A DNA stretch of 64,000 nucleotides from Pectobacterium aquaticum. Its GTDB lineage: Bacteria; Pseudomonadota; Gammaproteobacteria; Enterobacterales; Enterobacteriaceae. The stretch is from contig NZ_CP086253.1 of the NCBI RefSeq assembly GCF_003382565.3, positions 3,348,001 to 3,412,000 of the forward strand, read 5' to 3'. Below the pieces are notes generated by a model. The model ran no database searches, was not told the DNA's origin, and saw nothing but the letters and a program-made list of their open reading frames with translations. Position 1 is the first letter of the stretch. The number at the start of each line of letters is the position of its first letter. Shown piece by piece: positions 16,451-26,357 of this stretch. Position numbers and translations under genes: made by a program.

Positions 16451-17602
16451 CTAACATGGCTTTACTAATTCCAGTACCGCCTGAGCCGCCTGCTCATCGG
16501 CGTTACAGCGAATCTGCTGATGCAAATCCACAAACGTTGCGCGTAGCTCAGCCATTTCTTCCGTATCGGAAAACAGCGGCAGCAGCGCAGCAGCCAACTT
16601 ATCCGGCGTACAATCGGTCTGTAGCAATTCCGTCACCAGCTCCCGCCCAGCCAGCAAATTCGGCAGCGACACCCACGGCGTTTTGACCAAGCGCTGTGCT
16701 AGCCAGAAGGTAAAAGGCTTCATGCGATAACCGACAACCATCGGGCATTTAGCCAGCATGCATTCCAGTGCCGCCGTACCGGATGCCAATAGTGCCGCAT
16801 CACTGGCAATCATGGCTTCTCGCGCCTGCCCATCCAGCAGATGCACGCGTAGATCGGGCGCCACGCTACTTTTTATCCGCTCAAACTGTTCACGCCGCTT
16901 GCTGTTGACCAGCGGAACCACGATTTCCAGATCGGGAAAATGCTGGCGCAGTAGCACAGCCGTATTGAGAAAATCTGCGCTAAGCATTTCAACTTCTGCA
17001 CCGCGACTGCCCGGCAACAGCGCCAGACAATGCACATCGGGCGCAATACCCAACGTCGCGCGTGCTGCCAGTTTATCGGGATGCAGCGGCATCGCATCGG
17101 CCATCGTATGACCGATAAAGCGACAGGGCACATTGAAACGATCGTAAAACGCTTTTTCAAAAGGCAAGAAGGCCAGCACCAGATTGGTCGCTTTACCTAT
17201 TTTGAAAACGCGTTTTTGCCGCCATGCCCACACGGAAGGGCTGACGTAGTGAATGGTATTGATACCGCGCTGCTTGAGGTTGCCTTCTAGCGTGATATTG
17301 AAATCAGGGGCATCAATGCCGACAAAAACATCAGGTTGAAGTTCGCTAAAGCGCTGGGTTAAATCCCGCCGAATTTTCAGCAGGCGAGGAAGGCGTTCAA
17401 GCACCTCAACAATGCCCATGACAGCCAGCTCTTCCATCTCGTACCAGGCTTCACAGCCTTCGGCCTGCATACGTGGCCCGGCAACGCCGACAAACCGCAC
17501 ATCCGGCACCTTTTCTTTTAGCGCCCGGATCAGGCCTGCGCCAAGGATGTCGCCGGAAGTTTCTCCGGCGACCAGCCCAATAGTCAAAGGACGTGACGAC
17601 AT
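16451..17602 (-). CDS. lpxB: Lipid-A-disaccharide synthase
   Basis: This 383-residue glycosyltransferase (family GT19) condenses UDP-2,3-diacylglucosamine with lipid X to form the lipid A disaccharide at the inner face of the inner membrane. The N-terminal signature GLVAGETSGDILGAGLI and the later LLPGSRGAEVEML match the family. It lies four bases after lpxA, and its end meets the rnhB start region. Confidence 0.98.
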   Translation of the reverse strand: MSSRPLTIGLVAGETSGDILGAGLIRALKEKVPDVRFVGVAGPRMQAEGCEAWYEMEELAVMGIVEVLERLPRLLKIRRDLTQRFSELQPDVFVGIDAPDFNITLEGNLKQRGINTIHYVSPSVWAWRQKRVFKIGKATNLVLAFLPFEKAFYDRFNVPCRFIGHTMADAMPLHPDKLAARATLGIAPDVHCLALLPGSRGAEVEMLSADFLNTAVLLRQHFPDLEIVVPLVNSKRREQFERIKSSVAPDLRVHLLDGQAREAMIASDAALLASGTAALECMLAKCPMVVGYRMKPFTFWLAQRLVKTPWVSLPNLLAGRELVTELLQTDCTPDKLAAALLPLFSDTEEMAELRATFVDLHQQIRCNADEQAAQAVLELVKPC

Positions 17603-17605
17603 GGA

Positions 17606-18394
17606 TTAACGAATGATGCCGCGAGTAGAACGGGCAAAGAAATCGGTAAACGCCTGCACAGCTGGGTGTTCAGCAGCCAGCGCTTCAATTTCCGGTTTCA
17701 CTTCGTCCAGCGTTCTACCGCTGCGGTAGAGCAGCTTGTACGCGTTACGAATCGCGTGCAGGGTGTCTTTCTCGAATCCACGACGCTTCAGGCCCTCAAT
17801 GTTCAGGCCGAACGGCGTAGCGTGGTTACCCTGCGCGATCACATACGGCGGCACGTCTTGCGCCACACCGGAACATCCACCCACCATGACGTGAGCACCG
17901 ATAATGCAGAACTGGTGCACGGCCGTCATCCCACCGATAATCGCAAAATCATCAACGGAAACGTGGCCACCCAGCGTCGCATTATTCGCCAGAATACAAC
18001 GATTACCCACGACGCAGTCATGTGCGATATGCGTGTTGATCATCAACAGGTTATCGCTACCGACTTTAGTCAACCCACCGCCCTGTGTCGTGCCACGATG
18101 AATCGTGACGCTTTCACGGATGCGGTTACGATCGCCAATCTCAACGCGGGTCGGTTCCCCGGCATATTTGAGATCCTGATTCACTTCACCAATTGACGTG
18201 AACTGATAGATTTCGTTGTCGCGACCAATTTTAGTGACGCCATTGACGACGACATGTGATTTCAGCACCGTCCCCGCACCGATCTCAACCTGAGAACCGA
18301 TATAGCAGAACGGGCCAATATGAACGCCAGCACCAATAATGGCACCGTCTTCAACAATCGAACTAGGGTGAATAAAGGCGGTTTGATCAATCAC
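17606..18394 (-). CDS. lpxA: UDP-N-acetylglucosamine acyltransferase
   Basis: LpxA transfers beta-hydroxymyristate from ACP to UDP-GlcNAc, the first lipid A step. The protein is a left-handed beta helix of hexapeptide repeats, and the catalytic histidine lies in GGMTAVHQFCIIG. The GTG at 18394 (VIDQTAFIHP) gives 262 residues, exactly the E. coli length, with GGGAG upstream; the longer frame would add nine residues encoded in the fabZ end. It starts four bases after fabZ stops. Confidence 0.97.
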   Translation of the reverse strand: MIDQTAFIHPSSIVEDGAIIGAGVHIGPFCYIGSQVEIGAGTVLKSHVVVNGVTKIGRDNEIYQFTSIGEVNQDLKYAGEPTRVEIGDRNRIRESVTIHRGTTQGGGLTKVGSDNLLMINTHIAHDCVVGNRCILANNATLGGHVSVDDFAIIGGMTAVHQFCIIGAHVMVGGCSGVAQDVPPYVIAQGNHATPFGLNIEGLKRRGFEKDTLHAIRNAYKLLYRSGRTLDEVKPEIEALAAEHPAVQAFTDFFARSTRGIIR

Positions 18395-18398
18395 GTTA

Positions 18399-18854
18399 TC
18401 AGGACTCCCGACGGCGAGCACACATCATTGACGCTTCACAGGCCACTTCGCCATCAACTTTGGCAACACCTTTAAAGCGCGCAACGCCGCGACGCTCTTT
18501 GATGAATTCAACTTCAAGGATCATTTGATCGCCTGGCTGTACCGGGCGCTTAAAGCGCGCTTCGTCAACAGCGGCGAAGTAATACAGCTCACCCGGCTCC
18601 AGTTTGCCTACGCTTTTAAACGCAAGAATACCAGTAGCCTGAGCCATGGCTTCCAGAATCAACACGCCGGGAAAAATCGGTTTACCCGGGAAATGCCCCT
18701 GAAAGAAGGGTTCGTTGAAAGAGACGTTTTTCACCGCCCGCAGAAACTTACCTTCTTCAAAATCCAGTACCCGATCAACCAGCAAAAACGGGAAACGGTG
18801 CGGTAATAATTCTAAAATCTCTTCAATATTCAGAGTATGAGTGTCAGTAGTCAA
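18399..18854 (-). CDS. fabZ: (3R)-hydroxyacyl-ACP dehydratase
   Basis: FabZ dehydrates beta-hydroxyacyl-ACP in fatty-acid elongation. The hot-dog fold motif HFPGKPIFPGVLILEAMAQ includes the catalytic H and E. The preferred start is TTG at 18854, preceded by AGGAAGAG, giving 151 residues as in E. coli, which also uses TTG; upstream ATGs would add 14 unrelated residues. FabZ competes with LpxA/LpxD for the same acyl-ACP pool, and all three are adjacent here. Confidence 0.97.
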   Translation of the reverse strand: MTTDTHTLNIEEILELLPHRFPFLLVDRVLDFEEGKFLRAVKNVSFNEPFFQGHFPGKPIFPGVLILEAMAQATGILAFKSVGKLEPGELYYFAAVDEARFKRPVQPGDQMILEVEFIKERRGVARFKGVAKVDGEVACEASMMCARRRES

Positions 18855-18955
18855 AATACTCTTCCTGTCCATAAAAACTGATGCCATCAACAACACGGCC
18901 TGCGCAGACCCTAAATTAGGTGTCTTCAGGCAGGCCGCAAATAAAACGCGAGTGA

Positions 18956-19978
18956 TTAAACGTTATCGACTTTTCGTTCAACGGCTTTCAACCGTTTGCT
19001 TATCTCATCAATATTCATCACCAGCGCTGCAGTTTTGCGCCACACTTTGTTAGGTTGCAAAGGAATGCCCGAAGAGTATACCCCAGGTTCTGTGATGGGT
19101 CGCATGACCATCCCCATTCCCGTTACCGTCACTTTATCGCAGATCTCCATGTGCCCGTTAATCACGCTGGCACCACCGATCATACAATAACGACCAATTT
19201 TCAAGCTCCCCGCCATAATGACGCCACCCGCGACCGCGGTATTGTCGCCAATCACGACGTTGTGCGCAATCTGGCATTGGTTATCAATGATAACACCATT
19301 GCCAATGACCGTATCATCCAACGCACCACGATCGATGGTTGTGCTCGCGCCAATCTCAACTCGATCGCCAATTCTGACCGTTCCCAACTGCGGGATCTTA
19401 ACCCAGTTGCCGCGATCGTTGGCATAGCCAAAGCCGTCAGAACCGATCACGGTTCCCGACTGGATCAGGCAATGCTCACCCAGCGTAACGCGGTGATAAA
19501 TCGTGACATTTGCCCACAAACGGGTACCGGCACCAATGCGGGCATCTTTGCCGATGAAGCAGCCGGGGCCAATGACAACGCCATCACCCAAGTGTGCACC
19601 AGATTCGATGACGGCATGTGCACCAACGGACACGTTCTGGCCCAGCGTCGCATCTGGAGCAATAACCGCACTCGGCGCAATATCGGTTGCTGGCTGCGGC
19701 GTAGTGTCCAGGAGTTGTGCCATGCGCGCATAGGTGAGATAGGGATTCTTCACTACCAACGCAGCAACCTGACAGTAAGGTAAATCCGCTTCCGTCAGCA
19801 CGACCGCTGACGCTTGCGTCCCGGCCAGTTGCTCACGGTAACGACTGTCGGAAAGAAACGTAATTTGCCCAGTTTTTGCCGAATGCATAGAAGCAACACC
19901 AGTGATGACGATATCGCCATCACCGTGTAATTGTGCATCCAACTGTTGAGCTAACGCGTCCAGTCGAATTGAATCCAT
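18956..19978 (-). CDS. lpxD: UDP-3-O-(3-hydroxyacyl)glucosamine N-acyltransferase
   Basis: This 340-residue enzyme is the third step of lipid A synthesis. An N-terminal uridine-binding domain is followed by a long hexapeptide-repeat beta helix (GAHAVIESGAHLGDGVVIGPG onwards), with the catalytic histidine in IAHNVVIGDN. The C-terminal helix ends with AVERKVDNV. It lies two codons after skp and 101 bases before fabZ. Confidence 0.98.
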   Translation of the reverse strand: MDSIRLDALAQQLDAQLHGDGDIVITGVASMHSAKTGQITFLSDSRYREQLAGTQASAVVLTEADLPYCQVAALVVKNPYLTYARMAQLLDTTPQPATDIAPSAVIAPDATLGQNVSVGAHAVIESGAHLGDGVVIGPGCFIGKDARIGAGTRLWANVTIYHRVTLGEHCLIQSGTVIGSDGFGYANDRGNWVKIPQLGTVRIGDRVEIGASTTIDRGALDDTVIGNGVIIDNQCQIAHNVVIGDNTAVAGGVIMAGSLKIGRYCMIGGASVINGHMEICDKVTVTGMGMVMRPITEPGVYSSGIPLQPNKVWRKTAALVMNIDEISKRLKAVERKVDNV

Positions 19979-19981
19979 GGT

Positions 19982-20479
19982 TTATTTAACCTGTTTCAGC
20001 ACATCGGCAGTAATGTCTTTCGCATTGGCGACATACGCAACCGCGTTAGCGTCAATCACAACATCATAACCTTCTTTGGTTGCAACGGCTTTCACCGCAT
20101 CCTGGATACGGCTCAGGATTTTGTTACGTTCTTCCATCTGACGACGGCGGTTGTCTTGGTCAAAAGCCTGCGCTTTGGTAGAGAACTGTTCGCGCTGCGC
20201 CATGACGTCTTTTTCCATTTTGCTGCGATCGCTCGCTTTCATGGTAGAGCCATCACGCTGCAGCTTCTGCATCTTGGTCTGTAAATCGTTTTCCATCGAT
20301 TGCAGTTCAGAAGCACGGCCTTTGAATTCGTTTTCCAGCTGTTTGCCGACGGTTTCACGCTGCGGCAGCTGTTGGAAAATGCTGGAAACGTTAACAACGG
20401 CAATTTTGTCAGCAGCCTGAACGCTGGCTGAAGCAGCCAATGCTAAACCGAGGCCTGCGGCACATAACCACTTTTTCAC
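19982..20479 (-). CDS. skp: Periplasmic chaperone Skp (OmpH/HlpA)
   Basis: This 165-residue chaperone holds unfolded outer-membrane proteins in the periplasm and delivers them to the BAM complex. A signal peptide (MKKWLCAAGLGLALAASASVQA) precedes a long coiled-coil arm (about 40-130) rich in Q, K and E. It lies between bamA and lpxD, the conserved arrangement, so substrate delivery, insertion and lipid A synthesis are co-transcribed. Confidence 0.97.
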   Translation of the reverse strand: MKKWLCAAGLGLALAASASVQAADKIAVVNVSSIFQQLPQRETVGKQLENEFKGRASELQSMENDLQTKMQKLQRDGSTMKASDRSKMEKDVMAQREQFSTKAQAFDQDNRRRQMEERNKILSRIQDAVKAVATKEGYDVVIDANAVAYVANAKDITADVLKQVK

Positions 20480-20578
20480 TATAAACTCCTCAACCTAACC
20501 TAATTTGTGTCTTAACACTTTAATTATGAGCATCGCGTCATGGTATGAACGTCTTATGAGCAATCATTCCTATTCATG

Positions 20579-20612
20579 AACTATTCATATCAACGAACTA
20601 TTTATATCAACG
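20579..20612. repeat. 17-bp tandem repeat in the bamA-skp gap
   Basis: AACTATTCATATCAACG is followed directly by AACTATTTATATCAACG with one mismatch. It lies in the 194-base gap after bamA; no function is evident. Confidence 0.7.
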
Positions 20613-20673
20613 ACATGCTCGTCTCAACGAATCACGATGCGACATTCCCTGCATACGATCTATTGACGTCACA

Positions 20674-23118
20674 CTACCAGGTTTTACCAATGTTAAACTG
20701 GAATTGTTCCGACTTGTCTCCATCGTACTTTTTAACCGGCTGGGCATAGGAGAAGACCAATGGCCCAAGCGGAGACATCCATTGCAACGCGATACCACTG
20801 GAAACACGGAAGTTACTTGCTTTGCTGTAATCCGGTACGCCTGCGTCAATCGTTTCCTGTGTATTTTTCCAGTTGGTATCCCATACCGTACCGCCATCCA
20901 CAAAGAAGGACGTACGTACGGAGCTCGCGTATTTATCACTGATGAACGGCGTCGGTACGATCAGTTCCGCACTCAGTACGGCCATCGCGTTACCACCCAC
21001 GGCATCATCTATATTGCTTGAGTCAATCGGGCAAGCAGAATAAGAACCAAAGCCAGAACCTACAAGACTCGCTGGACACTTATAATACGCCGCTTTAGGC
21101 CCAATCGTATTCGACTGGAAGCCACGTACTGTACTGGAACCACCAGCATAGAAGTTATCGTAGAACGGCACTTCTTTACTTCCGATACCATCCGCAAAGC
21201 CTGCACGCGTACGGCCCATCACCACCCAGTTACCGCTATCGCTCAATGGGTAGTAGCTCGTCGAATCAAACGTCAGTTTGTAGTATTCGTTGTCCGAACC
21301 CGGCACAGCGATCTTGGCATTCGCTGACGCACGCGTTCCTTTCGTCGGGAAGTAACCGCGATCCAGATTGTTATACGACCATCCGGTATTCAGGAACAAA
21401 TCGTTCGCTTTGAAATCTGCACTGGATTTAACATTCTCACCAACTACGGACGGATTAACCCCGACAGAATCCAGATAACGCCACATCGCCACCTGCGGTC
21501 TCATATCCGACAGATCGTTATGCACATAATCCAGACCAACACGCAGTGAGTTATTCTCGTTAATCGGGAAGCCCAAGGTGCTGCCAACGCCATAGCTCAC
21601 GTTGGTGTAGTCGGACAGATCGGCGTCTGACGCCTCAAATTTGTTATAAAATATGCGGCCACCGAGGCTAACGCCATCAACGGTAAAGTACGGGTCGGTC
21701 AGTGACAGCTCAACATACGTCTGATAGTCATTTTTCGTCCCGCTGATACCAACGGAGTTACCCGTTCCCAGCCAGTTGTCCTGCTGAACCCCAGCCTGGA
21801 AGCTCACGCCACTTTCTGTACCGAAACCGACACCAAAGTTGAATGTGCCCGTATTACGCTCTTTGACTTTATACGTTACATCAACCTGATCGGCCACGCC
21901 GGGAACGCGCTGCGTTTCTACATCAACGCTTTCAAAGTATCCCAGTCGGTTCAGACGCTCTTTGCCCTGCTCAACCAGATCGTTGCCTAACCAGGCACCT
22001 TCCATCTGACGCATTTCACGGCGCAGAACGGAGTCTTTAGACGTGTCGTTACCGTCAAAGCGGATATGACGCACATAGAAACGGTTACCCGCATCGACGT
22101 TGATGTTTAATCTCACCGTCTTGTCTGCGTCATTAATTTCCGGCTGAGTGACCACGCGCGGATAGGCATAGCCATAACGGCCCAGCAGTTTCTTGATGTC
22201 CTCTTCCATCCGGGTCACTTTCGTCCCGTTGTAGAGCTCACCCGGTTCAATCTTCGTCAATCCTTCGATTTCCGCAGAGTGACCAGCCAGATTACCTTTC
22301 ACCGTGACGCCAGACAGCTTGTACTGCTCGCCTTCTGTCATATTGATGGTGATGTAGATGCCTTTTTTATCTGGCGTCAGACTCACCTGTGTGGAATCGA
22401 TGTTGAAACGTGCATAGCCGCGATCCAGATAGAAACTCCGTAACGTTTCCAGATCGCCAGACAATTTTTGTTTCTGGTATTTACGATCGCCGACCACGTT
22501 CCACCACGGCACTTCATCACGCAGTTGGAAACGAGAGATCAATTCATCAGAACTGAACGCTTTGTTACCGACAATATTAATCTGCTGGATCTTGGCGGAA
22601 ACGCCTTCTGTGAAAACCAGTTTAAGGTCTACGCGGTTACGCGGAAGTGGCGTGACAACGGCTTTAACCGACGCACTGTACTTGCCCACGCTGTAGTAGA
22701 AATCTTCTAGTCCTTTTTCGATGCTAGTGAGCGCAGTGCGGTCTAACGCTTCACCGACGCGCACGCCAGAGGCCTCCAGGTTTTCTTTCAGCATGTCGTC
22801 TTTGACTGACTTATTGCCGGAAAACGTGACGCTGGCGATGGTTGGACGTTCTTTCACCTGCACAATCAGCGTTTCGCCATCACGCAGGACACGAACATCT
22901 TCAAAATTTCCGGTCGCAAACAAGGCACGGATGGTGTTACCGATATCATCGTCACCGATGGTATCACCAACGCGGACTGGCATACTGAGTAATGCCGCTC
23001 CGACGGCAACCCTTTGCAGGCCCTCGAAATGAATGTCCTTCACTACGAACCCGTCTGCACCGTATACGGTTGCGCTGCTAAACAGCAGCGACGCTATGAG
23101 CAACTTTTTGATCGCCAT
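20674..23118 (-). CDS. bamA: Outer-membrane protein assembly factor BamA
   Basis: This 814-residue protein is the core of the BAM complex that inserts beta-barrels into the outer membrane. It has a signal peptide (cleavage near AQ-like site TVYGA, residues 1-20), five periplasmic POTRA domains (about 21-420) and a C-terminal 16-strand barrel ending in FQFNIGKTW with the terminal aromatic residue. The loop-6 motif VRGF is visible (TVRGFQSNTIG). It follows rseP and precedes skp. Confidence 0.98.
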   Translation of the reverse strand: MAIKKLLIASLLFSSATVYGADGFVVKDIHFEGLQRVAVGAALLSMPVRVGDTIGDDDIGNTIRALFATGNFEDVRVLRDGETLIVQVKERPTIASVTFSGNKSVKDDMLKENLEASGVRVGEALDRTALTSIEKGLEDFYYSVGKYSASVKAVVTPLPRNRVDLKLVFTEGVSAKIQQINIVGNKAFSSDELISRFQLRDEVPWWNVVGDRKYQKQKLSGDLETLRSFYLDRGYARFNIDSTQVSLTPDKKGIYITINMTEGEQYKLSGVTVKGNLAGHSAEIEGLTKIEPGELYNGTKVTRMEEDIKKLLGRYGYAYPRVVTQPEINDADKTVRLNINVDAGNRFYVRHIRFDGNDTSKDSVLRREMRQMEGAWLGNDLVEQGKERLNRLGYFESVDVETQRVPGVADQVDVTYKVKERNTGTFNFGVGFGTESGVSFQAGVQQDNWLGTGNSVGISGTKNDYQTYVELSLTDPYFTVDGVSLGGRIFYNKFEASDADLSDYTNVSYGVGSTLGFPINENNSLRVGLDYVHNDLSDMRPQVAMWRYLDSVGVNPSVVGENVKSSADFKANDLFLNTGWSYNNLDRGYFPTKGTRASANAKIAVPGSDNEYYKLTFDSTSYYPLSDSGNWVVMGRTRAGFADGIGSKEVPFYDNFYAGGSSTVRGFQSNTIGPKAAYYKCPASLVGSGFGSYSACPIDSSNIDDAVGGNAMAVLSAELIVPTPFISDKYASSVRTSFFVDGGTVWDTNWKNTQETIDAGVPDYSKASNFRVSSGIALQWMSPLGPLVFSYAQPVKKYDGDKSEQFQFNIGKTW

Positions 23119-23153
23119 CGTTGTTATGCGTTTTTCCTAACCTAATCCCACGC

Positions 23154-24509
23154 CTAGAGACGAGAGAAATCATTGAAAAGTGCGAGTCCCATTAACAACA
23201 TCAGCAACACTGTACCAATGCGATAGCTAACGTCCTGCACACGCTCAGAAACCGGCCTGCCCTTCAACTTTTCAACCGCAAGAAAGAGCAGGTGTCCACC
23301 ATCCAATACCGGCAGAGGGAACAGATTGATGATCCCCAAATTGACGCTGATTAAGGCCAAAAACATCAGGTAATAAATCAATCCATAATCTGCTGACATT
23401 CCTGCGCCCTGAGCAATCGAAATGGGACCACTCAGGTTGTTCAGCTTAACATCCCCCATAACCAGTTTCCCTAACATACTGACGGTCAATTTCATCAGTT
23501 GCCAGGTTTTATCTGTTGCCTGGTAGATCGCACTGAACGGCCCATACTGGCGCACAGTCCTGTATTCTTCGGGCAGCGGCGTCACACTTGGCATAACGCC
23601 TGCCAGCCCTTCAACTCTGCCACTTCCCACAGATTTGCTGTCTGGCGTTAACGTCAGCGGGACGGTTGAGCCGTTGCGCTCCACTTCCAGAGCAATAGAT
23701 TGTCCGGGGTTGTCACGCACGGCGATAACAAAATCACGCCATTGTGCTAGCGCTTGCCCGTCGACTTTAACGATCCTATCTCCGACTTGCAAACCTGCTT
23801 TTTCCGCCGCCGATCCGACCTGCACCTGATGCAGTACCGGCTCGATTTGCGGACCACGCGGGATAATCCCGAGCGAGGCAGCAGGATCTTGCTTATCAGG
23901 CTCAAACTGCCACTCGCGCAAATCCAGCGTTTTCAGGACGACACGGTCGGAGCCTAAAGGTGCAGTTCCGATCACGACATCGCTATCACCGATTTTACCG
24001 ATCAGTGCCAGACGTGCGCTATCCCAATCAGGCGTTTCGATGCTATCAACGGATTTTAGTTCCATTCCCGCCGACATTTCCGCCTGCGCCGCGATGGAGT
24101 TGGGCAGTATTTCACCGACGACTGGACGCACGCCCGGTACGCCGATAATAAACACCAGCCAGTACGCCACAATCGCAAACAGAAAATTGGCAATCGGCCC
24201 AGCGCTGACAATAGCCGCACGTTGCCAGACCGTTTTACTGTTAAATGACTGGTGACGAAATTCTGGCGCAACGGTATCGACGCGCTCATCCAGCATCTTC
24301 ACGTAGCCGCCAAGTGGGATCAGCGCAATCACGAATTCTGTACCGGTACGATCGCGACGACGCCATAGCGCACGTCCGAAACCGACGGAGAAGCGTTCGA
24401 CCTTCACACCACAGCGGCGCGCTACCCAGAAATGCCCAAATTCATGGACAGTGACCAGCACACCCAGTGCGATGATAAACGCGGCAAGATTCCAGAGAAA
24501 ACTCAGCAT
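23154..24509 (-). CDS. rseP: Site-2 intramembrane zinc protease RseP
   Basis: This 451-residue inner-membrane protease cleaves anti-sigma factor RseA after DegS and so releases sigma-E; it also clears signal-peptide remnants. The metal site HEFGH is at residues 22-26 in the first membrane segment, and the second motif LDGGHL is near the C-terminus. Two periplasmic PDZ domains lie in between (around 100-310). It lies between cdsA and bamA, linking the envelope-stress protease to the barrel-assembly machine it monitors. Confidence 0.98.
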   Translation of the reverse strand: MLSFLWNLAAFIIALGVLVTVHEFGHFWVARRCGVKVERFSVGFGRALWRRRDRTGTEFVIALIPLGGYVKMLDERVDTVAPEFRHQSFNSKTVWQRAAIVSAGPIANFLFAIVAYWLVFIIGVPGVRPVVGEILPNSIAAQAEMSAGMELKSVDSIETPDWDSARLALIGKIGDSDVVIGTAPLGSDRVVLKTLDLREWQFEPDKQDPAASLGIIPRGPQIEPVLHQVQVGSAAEKAGLQVGDRIVKVDGQALAQWRDFVIAVRDNPGQSIALEVERNGSTVPLTLTPDSKSVGSGRVEGLAGVMPSVTPLPEEYRTVRQYGPFSAIYQATDKTWQLMKLTVSMLGKLVMGDVKLNNLSGPISIAQGAGMSADYGLIYYLMFLALISVNLGIINLFPLPVLDGGHLLFLAVEKLKGRPVSERVQDVSYRIGTVLLMLLMGLALFNDFSRL

Positions 24510-24530
24510 AAATAGCTCTACCGCTTTATT

Positions 24531-25388
24531 CTAAGCCACTTTAAACAGCAGCAGCATCAGGCAAGAGAACACAGGAACCGCAGCCGTCAGGCTGTCGATA
24601 CGATCGAGCACACCACCGTGCCCCGGAATCAAATGGCTACTGTCTTTGATGCCCGCCTCGCGTTTGAACATACTTTCCGTCAAATCACCCAACACCGAGG
24701 CCAGCGCAGCGGCGATAGAACAAATCAATAACGTCGATGGCGCTACCGTTAATGGCGCATACAGGCTAAACAGCACAGAGATGAGCGCTGAGGTTGCCAG
24801 GCCACCGAGAAAGCCTTCCCAGGTTTTGCCCGGCGAAACTTTTGGCGCGAGTTTACGCTTACCAAACAGTTTACCGAACATGTAGGCACCGCTGTCCGCG
24901 CCCCACACCAGCAGCATGACGTACAGCAGCCACCAAGCACCCGCGAATGGGTTAATCGCGTAATGGTAATGACGAAGCGAGACCATCCCCCAGAAAAATG
25001 GCACGATCGTCATAATACCGAACACCAACCGAAATGTACGCGAATGACGCCAGAATGAGGCGGAGGCTGGATAGAACAGCACCAACAGCAGCGCGACACC
25101 CCACCACACCAGTGATGACCAGAGCGCGATGCTGATTTGCGGAATATGCACGGAATAATGGTAGGCCGGGAGTGATAACAGCATCAGTGCCAGCAAGAAA
25201 CCACACAGGATCGCGAGCCATAAGCGTTGGCCATAAGAGGCAAACCCCGCCAGCTGACCCCATTCCCATGCCGCCAGCATACACACAGCCAGCGTAACAA
25301 GCGTGAATCCCAGAGGAGGCAGCAAGAAAAGTGCTGCAATAACAATCGGGATCAAAATAAAAGCAGTAATCAGGCGATACTTCAGCAA
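24531..25388 (-). CDS. cdsA: Phosphatidate cytidylyltransferase
   Basis: This 285-residue polytopic membrane enzyme makes CDP-diacylglycerol from phosphatidate and CTP, the precursor of all phospholipids. The family signature FKREAGIKDSSHLIPGHGG followed by LDRIDS lies near the C-terminus. The N-terminal half consists of hydrophobic helices. It starts nine bases after uppS and precedes rseP. Confidence 0.97.
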   Translation of the reverse strand: MLKYRLITAFILIPIVIAALFLLPPLGFTLVTLAVCMLAAWEWGQLAGFASYGQRLWLAILCGFLLALMLLSLPAYHYSVHIPQISIALWSSLVWWGVALLLVLFYPASASFWRHSRTFRLVFGIMTIVPFFWGMVSLRHYHYAINPFAGAWWLLYVMLLVWGADSGAYMFGKLFGKRKLAPKVSPGKTWEGFLGGLATSALISVLFSLYAPLTVAPSTLLICSIAAALASVLGDLTESMFKREAGIKDSSHLIPGHGGVLDRIDSLTAAVPVFSCLMLLLFKVA

Positions 25389-25397
25389 AAGTTCCCC

Positions 25398-26159
25398 CTA
25401 GGATGCATCAGCATCGTTAGGTGTTGTTCCCCCGAAGCGGCGCTCGCGTTGTGCAAAAGCATTCAGCGCACCTTCAAAGACTTGTTCATCGAAATCAGGC
25501 CAGAGGACATCAGTAAAGTAAAGTTCAGCATAAGCAATTTGCCACAGAAGAAAATTACTGATGCGGTGTTCTCCACCGGTTCTGATCACCAAATCAACCG
25601 GAGCCAGATCATGCAGACAGATGTACTGACATAATGACGCTTCATTAATGCTATCAGGGCGCAGAATGCCTTCCTGCACCTGCTCTGCAAGTTGCCGTAC
25701 TCCCTGAATAATATCCCAACGGCCGCCATAATTCGCGGCAATATTCAGTGTGAGCCCCTGATTCTTTTCCGTCAGTACTTCTGAACGACGAATTCGCTCT
25801 TGTAAACGCGGACTGAAGCGGCCGATATCGCCAATCACTCGCAAGCGAACATTGTGCTTATGCAGGCTTTTCACTTCGCTGTCCAGCGCTCTAACAAACA
25901 GTTCCATGAGTGCGGAAACTTCCTGCGCCGGACGGTTCCAGTTTTCACTGCTAAATGCGTAAAGTGTCAGTGCATCCAGCCCTTGGCTCACTGCAAAACT
26001 GACCGACCGTCGCACAGCCTTTACACCAGCCTGATGGCCAAAAATCCGCATTTTCCCCCGGCTTTTCGCCCAGCGACCATTGCCATCCATGATAATGGCA
26101 ACATGCCGCGGCCCGGCGGGTGGCAGATCGTTAGTATTTTTTTGATTATCGGACGGCAT
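25398..26159 (-). CDS. uppS: Undecaprenyl diphosphate synthase (cis-prenyltransferase)
   Basis: This 253-residue enzyme elongates farnesyl diphosphate to the C55 lipid carrier for peptidoglycan and O-antigen. The diphosphate-binding motif IIMDGNGRWAKS has D25; the later motif DLVIRTGGEHRISNFLLWQ is also complete. It lies downstream of dxr, placing two isoprenoid-pathway genes side by side, with a terminator between them. Confidence 0.97.
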   Translation of the reverse strand: MPSDNQKNTNDLPPAGPRHVAIIMDGNGRWAKSRGKMRIFGHQAGVKAVRRSVSFAVSQGLDALTLYAFSSENWNRPAQEVSALMELFVRALDSEVKSLHKHNVRLRVIGDIGRFSPRLQERIRRSEVLTEKNQGLTLNIAANYGGRWDIIQGVRQLAEQVQEGILRPDSINEASLCQYICLHDLAPVDLVIRTGGEHRISNFLLWQIAYAELYFTDVLWPDFDEQVFEGALNAFAQRERRFGGTTPNDADAS

Positions 26160-26226
26160 AACGCGTACTTATTTCCTCAAGCAAGAAATACAACAGTTCT
26201 TCCGTAACATCAGATCCCGTTAGCGC

Positions 26227-26253
26227 AAAAAAAGCCGTGAACGATCACGGCTT
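26227..26253 (-). terminator. Terminator between dxr and uppS
   Basis: On the minus strand AGCCGTGATCGTTCACGGCT is followed by a run of seven T. Confidence 0.85.
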
Positions 26254-26357
26254 AGCTTCACGGTCGATTAAACAACTTTCGCATAATCAACCATTGAGTG
26301 GCGCAGACTATACCACCTCCACCGCACATGAACAAATTGTGCCACGGCGTTATCCAG

